Shown here: one piece after another, positions 15,524-24,085 of the stretch
How the letters are laid out: every line of letters starts with the position of its first letter
Numbering within the stretch: the first letter of the stretch is position 1
Origin: Curtobacterium sp. SGAir0471
Lineage (GTDB): Bacteria; Actinomycetota; Actinomycetes; Actinomycetales; Microbacteriaceae
Assembly (NCBI RefSeq): GCF_005490985.1
Contig: NZ_CP027869.1
Location: 186,001 to 250,000 of the forward strand
Direction: 5' to 3'
Length of the DNA: 64,000 bases
The notes under the pieces: generated by a model
Seen by the model: only the letters and a program-made list of their open reading frames with translations
The model's database searches: none
What the model was told of the DNA's origin: nothing
Program-made: the position numbers and the translations under genes

Positions 15524-16498
15524 TCAGAAGGCGATGTACTTCCCGTTGTCGTAGAGCAGGAAGGACTGCGCGCTGTCCGGAACGAGGTAAGCGGTGTACC
15601 CGGTGAACTTCGATCCGGGGTAGAGGGTCGGTCCGTCGCTCATGGAGGGCATCCCATCACCGAACATGATGTACTCGCCGTCGTACCGGTTGCCCTCGGG
15701 GGTCGCGAGGGAGAGATCGACCGACGCAAGTGAGGGCTCGACGCCATCCGGGTCGATCCCCGTCATCGTCAGTTCCGCGACGACGTACTTGAACCCAGCC
15801 GGCGCTTCGTCGTTGAACATGTTGTACTGCGCGACGGCTGCATTTGCGTTGGCATCCACGATGCGCGCCGTCAAGCTGTACTTCTCGCCGCCGAGCAGCC
15901 CTTTGGCGGTGTAGGGCTGCGGCGCAGGGTTCTCGACGGTGCCAGCCGCAGCCGGAGCTGCCTCGGACGCCGTCTCAGACTCGTCGGCGGCGGCTGGCGC
16001 GTTCGGCGGGGTCTCCTGCTCCGACGGCTCGGTGGGCTTGGCCGTCTCAGCAGCCTCGACCACGCTGGAAGCCGTCGATGCGGAATCGGAGCTGTCATCC
16101 CCTCCGCCGGCCACTGCCAGGCCGGTCAGCAGGGCGACCCCGCCGAGGACGAGGCCGGTGATGGCCATCTTCTTCGCCTGCCGCTTGACCAGCGCCATGA
16201 TCGCCAAGACGACGGCTGCGATGGCGAGCAAGAGGCCGAGCACGGGCACGAGGCCCGTGAGGAAGGCCAGGATGCCGACGACGAGCGCTGCGATGGACAG
16301 TCCGGTCGGCTGGGTCCCCGAGCCGGGGGCTTGCACCGTGGGAGGAGCCATCTGCGCCACCGATCCGTGCATCTGCGCGTTTGGCTGATCCGGCTGGAAG
16401 GGCGGCGGGGTCTCTGCCCAGTCGCGTCCGTCCCAGTAACGTGGTTCGTTGTCGGCGTGCGGTGCTGGGTACCAGCCGGGGGGTGTGTCCTGGGGCAA
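15524..16498 (-). CDS. DUF2510/DUF4190-type membrane-anchored protein with DUF4352-like C-terminus
   Basis: 324 residues. The N-terminus matches DUF2510 (PPGWYPAP...RYWDGRDW, about 6-30), followed by a Pro/Gln-rich linker. Two hydrophobic segments separated by a basic turn (VKRQAKKMAITG), about residues 68-130, resemble DUF4190. Next comes a low-complexity Glu/Ala/Thr stretch (about 140-190) and a beta-rich C-terminal domain like DUF4352. It probably sits in the membrane with the C-terminal domain outside. The start is a TTG at 16498 because DUF2510 begins right there; the Shine-Dalgarno is weak. Function unknown. Confidence 0.7.
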   Translation of the reverse strand: MPQDTPPGWYPAPHADNEPRYWDGRDWAETPPPFQPDQPNAQMHGSVAQMAPPTVQAPGSGTQPTGLSIAALVVGILAFLTGLVPVLGLLLAIAAVVLAIMALVKRQAKKMAITGLVLGGVALLTGLAVAGGGDDSSDSASTASSVVEAAETAKPTEPSEQETPPNAPAAADESETASEAAPAAAGTVENPAPQPYTAKGLLGGEKYSLTARIVDANANAAVAQYNMFNDEAPAGFKYVVAELTMTGIDPDGVEPSLASVDLSLATPEGNRYDGEYIMFGDGMPSMSDGPTLYPGSKFTGYTAYLVPDSAQSFLLYDNGKYIAF

Positions 16499-16794
16499 GG
16501 CTCGTTCTCTCGGGTCGTGGCGCAGGCCGCTCGGGGTGCGTTGCGCGATGGTCGGAGCGCTCGCTGCCCAACAAACCTTGCGGTCGGCTGGGCAGAACGT
16601 CGCTGATCGAAGCTCGAACCGGAACCGGTTGGTCTGGGTTGGGTCTCCGACGAGTGCTCCTCGGAGAAGCTAGACGAATTCGAAGGATCTTCGCTACTCG
16701 ACGGTGCGCCCTAGAACGGGGGGGGGTGAGCCCGACTCTTCGATGGCGAGGTCGGCAGAGGTGCCAAGAGCGGGCCAAGCTAGCGCGGGGTGAG
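16499..16794. other. Gene-free spacer of lower GC
   Basis: About 300 bp without a convincing gene between the DUF2510 gene and mnhG. It is visibly less GC-rich than its surroundings. It holds a hairpin CTCCGA/TCGGAG in the 16648-16675 region, the palindromic fragment GAATTC at 16677-16682, and a run of nine G at 16718-16726 that could be slippage-prone. It must contain the DUF2510 promoter and the mnh operon terminator, but neither is clear. Confidence 0.5.
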
Positions 16795-17151
16795 TCAGTC
16801 CTCGGTGTCGTCGACCAGCAGGTCCTCGTGCCGGTAGTCGTTCGACCGCAGCCCGGCACGCGCGATCATGTGCGTCGACACCGGCACCAGGAAGAGCTGG
16901 AACACGAGCACGGGCAGCACGACCCAGAACGCCGTCCAGGTCCACACCGCCACGACGATCGCGGCCAGGGCGAGTGCCAACCCGAGCACCTGCGGCTTCG
17001 CCATCGAGTGCAGTCGGACGAGCGGGTCCCGGAAGCGCACGATGCCGACGGCGGCACCGAGGGACAGCGCCGCGGCGACCAGCATCAGGCCGAGGGCGAT
17101 CCAGGCGCGCACACCGGCGCCGTCGACGAAGGACTCCAGGATCTCGATCAC
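16795..17151 (-). CDS. mnhG: Na+/H+ antiporter subunit MnhG
   Basis: 118-residue small membrane subunit of the CPA3 (Mrp/Mnh) cation-proton antiporter, with three TM segments and the conserved VRFRDPLVRLHSMAKPQ loop after TM1-2. It closes the operon. Its GTG overlaps the mnhF stop (GTGA), implying coupled translation. The complex exchanges cytoplasmic Na+ for protons, supporting pH and salt tolerance; all subunits are normally required. Confidence 0.9.
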   Translation of the reverse strand: MIEILESFVDGAGVRAWIALGLMLVAAALSLGAAVGIVRFRDPLVRLHSMAKPQVLGLALALAAIVVAVWTWTAFWVVLPVLVFQLFLVPVSTHMIARAGLRSNDYRHEDLLVDDTED

Positions 17152-17489
17152 TTCGACTCCTCCTCCACGGCGTGCTCCGGCGTGGTCACGTCCGTGCCCT
17201 CGTCGGACGGGTCCGACGACGGCGTGACGATGCGCGCGACGGCGATGGTCGCGAACACGCTCGTCGCCGCGATGACGACCAGCACCGGCACCGCGGTCAG
17301 GTCGCGCCGGACCACCATCGCGGCGGCGATCACGACGAGCGCGGTGGTGAGCACCATGTCGGACCCGATCATCCGGTCGAGGATCGTCGGTCCGCGGACG
17401 ATCCGCCCGACGGCCAGCGCGAGCGTGGCGCCGAGCAGCACGAGGACGAGGGCGATCCCGACGGCCATGACGACGACCGCGGCGCTCAC
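17148..17489 (-). CDS. mnhF: Na+/H+ antiporter subunit MnhF
   Basis: 113 residues with three TM segments and the conserved GPTILDRMIGSDM motif of MrpF/MnhF. The C-terminal tail is acidic (DPSDEG...EHAVEEESK). GTG start overlapping the mnhE stop by 4 bp; its own stop overlaps mnhG by 4 bp. Confidence 0.9.
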   Translation of the reverse strand: MSAAVVVMAVGIALVLVLLGATLALAVGRIVRGPTILDRMIGSDMVLTTALVVIAAAMVVRRDLTAVPVLVVIAATSVFATIAVARIVTPSSDPSDEGTDVTTPEHAVEEESK

Positions 17490-18067
17490 CAGGTCACCTC
17501 CGGCAGCGGCTCGGCGAGTTCGGAGACGTCCTGCTTCGACCCGATGGCGCGGATGACGAGCTCCTCGATTCGTGCGACGGTCCGCCGCTCCTGGTCGACC
17601 TGCTCAGGGCGCTCGGTGTCGAGCACGTGGATGAGCAGGCGTCGGCGGGGCAGGTCGACGTCGGCGACGTACGACCCGGGCACGAGGGAGATCGCCAGGG
17701 TGGCGAGCGTGAAGGTCATCTCCGACGTGGTGTGCAGCTGCACGAGCACGATCGAGCTCCGGCGGACACCGCGTGGCCGGACGGCCGCCCAGGCCACCCG
17801 GAACGAGGCGACGACGACGTGCCCGGCCCAGACCACCAGGAACCACAGCGCGCGCGGCAGCGAGAACCGCTTCGACAGGGGGACCGGCGGCAGCGGCAGC
17901 AGCTGCGTGACGAGGAGCGCGACGACCAGGCCGCACAGCAGCGTCAGGACGCTCCACGACCCCCACAGCAGCGCCCAGAGCACGGTCAGTCCGGCCACGA
18001 GCGGCACGTCGTACCGCCAGGCGACGGCGATCCGTCGGGCGTTGGTGATGCGGCGAGTGTCACTCAT
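17486..18067 (-). CDS. mnhE: Na+/H+ antiporter subunit MnhE
   Basis: 193-residue MrpE/MnhE subunit. N-terminal TM segments are followed by the conserved cytoplasmic half SLVPGSYVADVD...LLIHVLDTERPEQV. The C-terminal tail is soluble. The ATG lies inside the end of mnhD (8-bp overlap, ATGAGTGA). MrpE is thought to stabilise or enhance the antiporter complex. Confidence 0.9.
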   Translation of the reverse strand: MSDTRRITNARRIAVAWRYDVPLVAGLTVLWALLWGSWSVLTLLCGLVVALLVTQLLPLPPVPLSKRFSLPRALWFLVVWAGHVVVASFRVAWAAVRPRGVRRSSIVLVQLHTTSEMTFTLATLAISLVPGSYVADVDLPRRRLLIHVLDTERPEQVDQERRTVARIEELVIRAIGSKQDVSELAEPLPEVTW

Positions 18068-19763
18068 CGGTACCTCCGTCCGAGCTGCCCAGGACCGCCT
18101 GCACGTACCGGGCGGGTGACTCCAGCGACTCCGCCGCGCGGGTCGCGTAGCCGTAGAGCGGCCCGGCGACGACGGTCAGGGCGACCGACCCGAGGACCGC
18201 CACCGTCGTGACGGCGACGAGCATCCGCGGCAGCGGCGTGTGGACCGACGGCTCGACGGCCGCGGTCTGGCCGGTGGCCGGACTGGAGGCACTGCTCGCG
18301 TGCGCCGCGTCGGTGACGGTGGTCGAGCCTCCCGGGTGGTACGCCTCGCCCGTCTCCTCGGAGACGGTCAGCGGCGCGGGTTCCGGCGACCGCAGGTGGG
18401 CGTGCGGCTCGGCCGTGCTGGCGTGCGGGGCCGCCGCCTCGGCGGCGGGCTTCGGCCGCCAGAAGGCCGCGTCCCAGACGCGCATCAGCGCGTACAGGGT
18501 CAGGAGGCTCGTGACCACCCCGGCACCGACCGTCACCCAGGCCATCGGGGACCCGTCCTCGGCCGCGGCGCGGAACAGGCCGAGCTTGCCGATGAAGCCG
18601 GAGAACGGCGGGATGCCGCCGAGGTTGAACGCCGGCACCAGGTAGAGCGCCGCGAGGAGCGGGGCGGCCTTGAGCAGTCCGCCGAGCGACCGGGTCGACG
18701 TCGTCCCGCCGACGCGTTCCATCACCCCCGACACCAGGAACAGGGTGGTCTGCACGACGATGTGGTGCACCGTGTAGAACACGGCCGCGGCGGTGCCGAC
18801 GACGGAGCCGAGCCCGACGCCCATCACCATGAAGCCGATGTGGCTGATGAGCGTGAAGGACAGCAGGCGCTTCACGTCGGTCTGGGACACGGCCCCCAGC
18901 ACGCCGACGATCATCGTGAGCACGGCGACGACGAGCAGCACCGTGTTGAGCTGGGGTCGCGGGAAGATGATCGTCTCGAGGCGGATGATCGCGTAGATGC
19001 CGACCTTGGTGAGCAGACCGGCGAACACCGCGGTGACCGGCGCCGGTGCGGTGGGGTAGGAGTCGGGCAGCCAGAAGGCGAGCGGGAACACCGCGGCCTT
19101 GATGCCGAAGGCGATGAGCAGCATCGTGTGGAGCAGGAGCTGCACGTGCTCGGGGAGCCCGGCGACGCGCTCCGAGATCTGCGCGATGTTCACCGTGCCG
19201 GTCGCGCCGTAGACCAGGCCGATCGAGGCGAGGAAGAGCGCCGAGGCGATCAGGCTCGTGATGATGTACGTCGTGCCGGCCCGGACGCGCTGCTCGCTGC
19301 CACCCAGGGTGATGAGCACGTAGCTGGCCACCAGGAGCATCTCGAAGGCGACGTAGAGGTTGAACAGGTCACCCGCGAGGAACGCGTCGAGCACGCCGGC
19401 CGCGAGCACGAGGTACGTCGGGTAGTAGATCGTGACGGGAGCGTCCTCGTCGTCGGCCGCCAGCCCCTGACCGATCGAGAACAGCAGGACGAGCAGGAGC
19501 ACGCTCGCGCTCACGGTGAGGAGCAGCGCGCTCAACCGGTCGACCACGAGCGAGATGCCGTACGGCGCCTGCCACCCGCCGACCTGCACGACGATGGTGC
19601 CGTGCTGGTCGACGAGCACCATGAGCGTGGCGGCGACGACCACGGCGACGGCGAGCACCGCGACCGTGATGGCGCGCTGGAGCTTCTGATGCCGCAACAA
19701 CCCGAGCGCGACGGCGGCGCCGAGCAGCGGGACGAGGACGAGCAGGGGGACGAGCCAGGTCAT
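18060..19763 (-). CDS. mnhD: Na+/H+ antiporter subunit MnhD
   Basis: 567-residue homologue of respiratory complex I antiporter subunits, with the core proton-translocating domain including TYIITSLIASALFL and the conserved FPLAFWLPDSYPTAPAPV helix. Odd feature: a hydrophilic Ala/Ser/Pro/His-rich linker of about 75 residues (about 465-540) precedes the last TM helix, making the protein longer than a typical MrpD of about 500 residues. The ATG at 19763 overlaps the mnhC stop (ATGA). Confidence 0.9.
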   Translation of the reverse strand: MTWLVPLLVLVPLLGAAVALGLLRHQKLQRAITVAVLAVAVVVAATLMVLVDQHGTIVVQVGGWQAPYGISLVVDRLSALLLTVSASVLLLVLLFSIGQGLAADDEDAPVTIYYPTYLVLAAGVLDAFLAGDLFNLYVAFEMLLVASYVLITLGGSEQRVRAGTTYIITSLIASALFLASIGLVYGATGTVNIAQISERVAGLPEHVQLLLHTMLLIAFGIKAAVFPLAFWLPDSYPTAPAPVTAVFAGLLTKVGIYAIIRLETIIFPRPQLNTVLLVVAVLTMIVGVLGAVSQTDVKRLLSFTLISHIGFMVMGVGLGSVVGTAAAVFYTVHHIVVQTTLFLVSGVMERVGGTTSTRSLGGLLKAAPLLAALYLVPAFNLGGIPPFSGFIGKLGLFRAAAEDGSPMAWVTVGAGVVTSLLTLYALMRVWDAAFWRPKPAAEAAAPHASTAEPHAHLRSPEPAPLTVSEETGEAYHPGGSTTVTDAAHASSASSPATGQTAAVEPSVHTPLPRMLVAVTTVAVLGSVALTVVAGPLYGYATRAAESLESPARYVQAVLGSSDGGTDE

Positions 19764-20185
19764 CGCGTGGCCTCCTCGTTCTGGGCTGCTTCGGGGTCGG
19801 TGTCGATCTCGGGGTCGTCGTCGGCGGGGTCGTCCTCGCGGTCCCGGCCGATGGCGGCGTCGGCCTCGTCGACCTCGACCTCGTCGGCGCGGGACAGCTT
19901 CCAGGAGCGGTGGATGAGTGCGAGCAGGAACGCGCTCACCGCGAAGGTGATGACGATGGCGGTCAGGGCGAACGCCTGGGGGAGCGGGTCGGTGATGCCC
20001 TCGGACGAGCCGCCGATCGGGGGGTTGCCCGCCGCGCCGGACATGATGAGCAGCAGCAGGTTGAGCGAGTTGCCGAGCAGCAGGAAGCCGAGCAGCATCC
20101 GGGTCAGCGACCGCTCGAGCAGCAGGTACACGCCGCACGAGAACAGCACCGCCATCGCGATGACGAGGACCAGGGTGATGGTCAT
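19760..20185 (-). CDS. mnhC: Na+/H+ antiporter subunit MnhC
   Basis: 141-residue NuoK-like subunit with three TM helices, including the conserved LLLGNSLNLLLL and DPLPQAFALTAIVI segments. A strongly acidic C-terminal tail of about 40 residues (Asp/Glu-rich) extends beyond the usual MrpC end. ATGA overlaps at both ends. Confidence 0.9.
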   Translation of the reverse strand: MTITLVLVIAMAVLFSCGVYLLLERSLTRMLLGFLLLGNSLNLLLLIMSGAAGNPPIGGSSEGITDPLPQAFALTAIVITFAVSAFLLALIHRSWKLSRADEVEVDEADAAIGRDREDDPADDDPEIDTDPEAAQNEEATR

Positions 20186-23109
20186 ACGGCACTCCCCTCC
20201 GGGGTCGTGGCGGCGGTGTTGTCGTCGACGTCGCCCTCCGTGGTGTCGGTGATGCGGGCGCGGGAGTCCTCGAGGCGCTGCCGGTCGACCTCGGCCCCGA
20301 GGCTCCGGAGCACGTCGAGCACGAGTCCGACGACCACCAGGTAGACGCCGATGTCGAAGAACGTCGCGGTGACGAACTCGACGTGGCCGAGCACGGGGAC
20401 GTCTGCCTCGATGAAGGACGAGTACAGCGCTTCCTTCCCGAAGAACAGCGGGACGATCGCGGTCGTGGCCGCGGTCGCGACACCGAGTCCGAGCAGGCGT
20501 CCGGCCCGCACGGGAGCGGCGGCGCCGAGCTCCGCGGGGCCGCCGGCGAGGTACCGGCCGGCCAGTGCGATGCCCGCGACGAGCCCACCGGCGAACCCGC
20601 CGCCCGCGGCGTTGTGCCCGGCGAAGAGCAGGTAGAGCGACAGCACGACGAGCCCGTGGAAGAGGAGGCGGACGACCACGTCGAGCAGCGCCGAGCGGCC
20701 GGTCGGGATCGCGGCGCTCGTCGGCAGCCACGCGCGGGGCTCGCCGTCCGGACGGTGCTTGTCGCTGGTGACGCTCGACGGCAGGTCCCGCAGTCGCGGC
20801 AGGGTGTCCTCCCGCGAGTCGAGGAAGATGAGGCTCGCGACACCCGTCGCCGCTGCGACGACGACGGTCAGCTCGCCGAGCGTGTCCCAGCCGCGCAGGT
20901 CGACCAGGGCGACGTTCACGACGTTGAGGCCGTGCCCGAAGGACTTCGTGAGGGCCGGGATGTCGGGCCAGATCGGGGTGCTGTTCCGCGCCGAGGCGGC
21001 GACGACGACCACGATCGCCATCGTGACGCCGGCGAGTGCGGCGAACAGCGCCCGGGCGATCCGGAAGCGCGACGGGTTGGCCGTGGCGATCCGCGGGGGG
21101 AGCCGGCGGAGCACCAGCACGAACGCGATGAGCGTGACGGTCTCGACGACGAGCTGGGTGAGCGCGAGGTCGACCGCGCCGTGCAGGACGAAGAGCACGG
21201 ACATCCCGTACCCGGTGACCCCGACGAGCACCGCGGCGGCGAACCGGGTCTTCGCCGTCAGCACCGCGATCGCGGCGACGGCCATCACGGCGACCACCGG
21301 CACCTGGCCCCACGAGTCGGCGAACCGCACGCGGAAGGCCCACGGGCCGCCGAGCACCAGGTTCGCCAGCGCACCGGCGACGAACACCGACAGGATGACG
21401 GTCAGGTAGTAGGGGAGCGAACCACGCTGCACCCCGGCGGTGAGTCCGGTCGCCAGGCGGTCGAGCCCGCGCATGGTCTTCCGGTAGGTGTCCGCCGCGC
21501 TCGGCGACCCGGAGAGCCGGTGCTGCAGGGCCTCGACCCATCGTCGCGCGAGGAAGAGGGCGACACCGCCGACGAGGGTGATCGCGGAGAGGCCGAGTGC
21601 GGGCTCGAGTCCGTGCCAGAGCGCCAGGTGCGGGACCTCGCCCTCGGGCAGCGCCGCGGCGGTCGCAGCGGGCTCGACGCCGTGTGCGACGACGGGCGTG
21701 AGCACACCCAGTGCCAGGCCGGCGACCGCGAGGACGGACGGGACGACGCCGAGTCCGTGCAGGCCGTGTGCCTCGGTGTCGGCCACGCCGGACTTCCGCG
21801 CGAAGGTGCCCCAGAGGAAGCGGAGCGAGTAGGCCACGGTGAGGAGCGAGCCGAGCGTGACCCCGACGAGCGCGATCCACGCCCAGGCGGCCTGCGGACC
21901 GTGGAGTTCCTCGACGAGACCGGTCAGGACGGCCTCCTTCGCGACGAACCCGACCGTCGGCGGGATGCCCGCCATCGAGGCGAGGGCGAGGACGGCCACG
22001 ACGGCGAGCCACGGCATCTTCCGTCCGAGCCCGCTGAGCTTCCGCAGGTCACGGGTTCCGGTCACGTGGTCGACCGCGCCGACGACGAGGAACAGCGTCG
22101 ACTTGAACGTGGCGTGGGCGACGAGCAGGGCGACGCCGCCCAGGGCGACGGCCGGTGCGCCCCACCCCGCCGCGAGGACGAGGAACCCGAGCTGCGCGAC
22201 CGTGCCGTAGGCGAGCAGCAGCTTGACGTCGGTCTGCCGCAGCGCCCGGTAGCCACCGATCAGCATGCCGAGCACGCCGAGCACGGTGATCGTCTCGCGC
22301 CAGCCGGTCAGCAGCGCGAAGGCCGGGGCCAGGCGCGCGACCAGGTAGATGCCGGCCTTGACCATCGCGGCGGCGTGCAGGTAGGCGCTGACCGGGGTCG
22401 GCGCGGCCATCGCTGCCGGCAGCCAGAAGTGGAACGGGACGATCGCGGACTTCGTCAGCGCGCCGAGGAGCACGAGGACGACCACGACCGGCACGAGTGG
22501 CCCGGGACGGTCGACGAGCTCGGGCGCCTGCGCGATGATGCCGGACAGGCTCGTGGTGCCCGCGGTGACCGACAGGGCGACGAGTCCGGCGAGCATCGCC
22601 AGCCCGCCGGCGGTCGTCACGACGAGGGCCTGCATCGCGGCGGCACGGCTCGCGCGCTTGTCGGCGTCCTGCCCGATGAGCAGGTACGAGAAGACCGTCG
22701 TGGCCTCCCACAGCACGAAGAGCACGATCACGTCGTCGGCGACGACCAGGCCGTACATCGACCCGGCGAACGCGGTCAGGACGGACGCGAACCGGCCGAG
22801 CCCGGGCTCGTCCCGCCCGAAGTACGACGCGCAGTAGACGAGCACGAGCGCCCCGACGGCCGAGACGACCAGGGCGAGCACCCACGACAGGGCGTCCATC
22901 CGCAGGGACAGCGCCAGGTCGAGCTCCGGGATCCACTGCCACCGACTCGTGACCCCACCGTGCAGGGCGGCGTCGGTCTGTGCGACGGTCAGCACCGCGG
23001 CGGAGGCGGGCGCGAGGGCGGCGACGTAGAAGACGCGGCGCCCCATCAGCGGGGTCAGGGCGGGGACGATCAGGGCGACGATCGCGAACGCGACGAGGAC
23101 GGAGACCAT
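20182..23109 (-). CDS. mnhA: Na+/H+ antiporter subunit MnhA fused to MnhB
   Basis: 975 residues. The N-terminal part (to about 800) is MnhA, a NuoL-like channel with SASYFGRDEP-type early loop (CASYFGRDEPGLGRF), VPFHFWLPAAMAAPTPVSAYLHAA and lysine-bearing helices. The last 165 residues, from about SALLDVVVRLLFHG, form the MnhB domain with AGHNAAGGGFAGGL and a C-terminal coiled tail. Fusion means no separate mnhB exists, so the operon is AB-C-D-E-F-G. ATG at 23109 follows a strong GAGGAGG Shine-Dalgarno; it is the first gene of the operon. The promoter lies in 23110-23248; I could not define it. Confidence 0.92.
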   Translation of the reverse strand: MVSVLVAFAIVALIVPALTPLMGRRVFYVAALAPASAAVLTVAQTDAALHGGVTSRWQWIPELDLALSLRMDALSWVLALVVSAVGALVLVYCASYFGRDEPGLGRFASVLTAFAGSMYGLVVADDVIVLFVLWEATTVFSYLLIGQDADKRASRAAAMQALVVTTAGGLAMLAGLVALSVTAGTTSLSGIIAQAPELVDRPGPLVPVVVVLVLLGALTKSAIVPFHFWLPAAMAAPTPVSAYLHAAAMVKAGIYLVARLAPAFALLTGWRETITVLGVLGMLIGGYRALRQTDVKLLLAYGTVAQLGFLVLAAGWGAPAVALGGVALLVAHATFKSTLFLVVGAVDHVTGTRDLRKLSGLGRKMPWLAVVAVLALASMAGIPPTVGFVAKEAVLTGLVEELHGPQAAWAWIALVGVTLGSLLTVAYSLRFLWGTFARKSGVADTEAHGLHGLGVVPSVLAVAGLALGVLTPVVAHGVEPAATAAALPEGEVPHLALWHGLEPALGLSAITLVGGVALFLARRWVEALQHRLSGSPSAADTYRKTMRGLDRLATGLTAGVQRGSLPYYLTVILSVFVAGALANLVLGGPWAFRVRFADSWGQVPVVAVMAVAAIAVLTAKTRFAAAVLVGVTGYGMSVLFVLHGAVDLALTQLVVETVTLIAFVLVLRRLPPRIATANPSRFRIARALFAALAGVTMAIVVVVAASARNSTPIWPDIPALTKSFGHGLNVVNVALVDLRGWDTLGELTVVVAAATGVASLIFLDSREDTLPRLRDLPSSVTSDKHRPDGEPRAWLPTSAAIPTGRSALLDVVVRLLFHGLVVLSLYLLFAGHNAAGGGFAGGLVAGIALAGRYLAGGPAELGAAAPVRAGRLLGLGVATAATTAIVPLFFGKEALYSSFIEADVPVLGHVEFVTATFFDIGVYLVVVGLVLDVLRSLGAEVDRQRLEDSRARITDTTEGDVDDNTAATTPEGSAV

Positions 23110-23248
23110 CGGGCACCTCCTCGGGGTCGGGCTGCAGTCCGGCTCACTGGGTCCTCACAGCCTACGGAATGAGGGATGACAGGTTCCTGAGCGCCCGGAC
23201 AGGCGCGCTCGTCGGTGCGGACGGCTCCACTCTGCTCCGTGCCCGGCC

Positions 23249-24013
23249 TCAGCGCCCGTGCGCCCGTGCCGGGATCTGCGTCGCGAGCTTGCCGCCGGAC
23301 ACGTCGACGAGCGTCCCCGTGATGTAGGCGGACGCGTCGCTCGCGAGGAAGACCAGCAGGTCGGCGACGTCGTCCGGGGTCTCCCACCGCCGGAGCGAGA
23401 GCGTGTCGAGCAGTCGGTCCTGGTCGGCCTGCGGCATCGCGGCGAAGCCGTTCATCGCGGTCGGCACCATGCCCGGGGCGTACGCGTTCACGGTGATGCC
23501 CCACGGGCCGAGCTCCGATGCGAGCACCCGCGTGAAGGAGACCACCGCGGCCTTCGACGCCGCGTAGGCCGCACTGCCCACGCTCGGCACGATCGCCGCG
23601 AACGATGCCGCGTTGACGATCCTGCCGCGTCCGGCTGCCTGCATCACCGGCGCGATCGCCTGGCTGACCAGGAAGGTCCCGCCGAGGTTGACGTCCATGC
23701 AGCGCCGCCACTCGTCCCACCCGAGCTCGGCGACGGTCCCGGTGACGTTGATGCCCGCGTTGTTGACGAGCACGTCGACGGTGCCGTGTCGACGCACCAC
23801 CTCGTCGACGGCGGCGCGGACGGAGCCCGGATCGGCGACGTTGCACACGACCTGCTCCACGTCCGGCGTCGCCGTCGCGGTGTCGTCGTCGAAGGCGAGG
23901 TCGAACGCGACGACGCGGCACCCCTCGGCGGCGAACCGAGCGGCGAGGGTCCGGCCGATCCCCCTGCCGGCTCCGGTGACGACCACCACGCGGTCGGTCA
24001 GGTCGAGGTGCAT
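23249..24013 (-). CDS. SDR family oxidoreductase (FabG-like)
   Basis: 254-residue classical SDR: TGAGRGIG cofactor motif (about 13-20), NNAGINVTG, Ser in NAASFAAI, Tyr/Lys in AYAASKAAV, and the C-terminal ITGTLVDVSGG typical of 3-ketoacyl reductase/sugar dehydrogenase relatives. The start at 24013 is fixed by GGGAG upstream. It diverges from an SDR-GntR pair, and a FadR-type box at 24068-24078 lies between them, suggesting one small regulon for oxidising and reducing an unknown carbohydrate or alcohol. Confidence 0.85.
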   Translation of the reverse strand: MHLDLTDRVVVVTGAGRGIGRTLAARFAAEGCRVVAFDLAFDDDTATATPDVEQVVCNVADPGSVRAAVDEVVRRHGTVDVLVNNAGINVTGTVAELGWDEWRRCMDVNLGGTFLVSQAIAPVMQAAGRGRIVNAASFAAIVPSVGSAAYAASKAAVVSFTRVLASELGPWGITVNAYAPGMVPTAMNGFAAMPQADQDRLLDTLSLRRWETPDDVADLLVFLASDASAYITGTLVDVSGGKLATQIPARAHGR

Positions 24014-24067
24014 GCACGGCTCCCGTTGTCGGCGCTGACGAGGACCGACGGGCGCCGGTGCCTCCAA

Positions 24068-24078
24068 TGGTCATACTA
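24068..24078. promoter_or_regulatory. FadR/GntR-type operator
   Basis: TGGTCATACTA matches the FadR-subfamily pattern TNGTNNNACNA exactly. It overlaps the -10 hexamer TACTAT (24074-24079) of the plus-strand SDR gene, whose ATG is 6 nt further on. The GntR regulator encoded two genes away (24802) is the obvious binder. Confidence 0.6.
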
Positions 24079-24085
24079 TTCGAGC

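Noticed and set aside
15374..15733. Frame beginning with four RGS repeats
   Set aside because: The repeats come from the 9-bp tandem unit and palindrome; the rest is antisense to the DUF2510 gene.
18240..23172. Very long open frames opposite the antiporter genes (hundreds of residues)
   Set aside because: They are Arg/Gly/Asp-rich, without domains, and lie antisense to well-recognised mnh genes; high GC keeps stops rare in the opposite strand.
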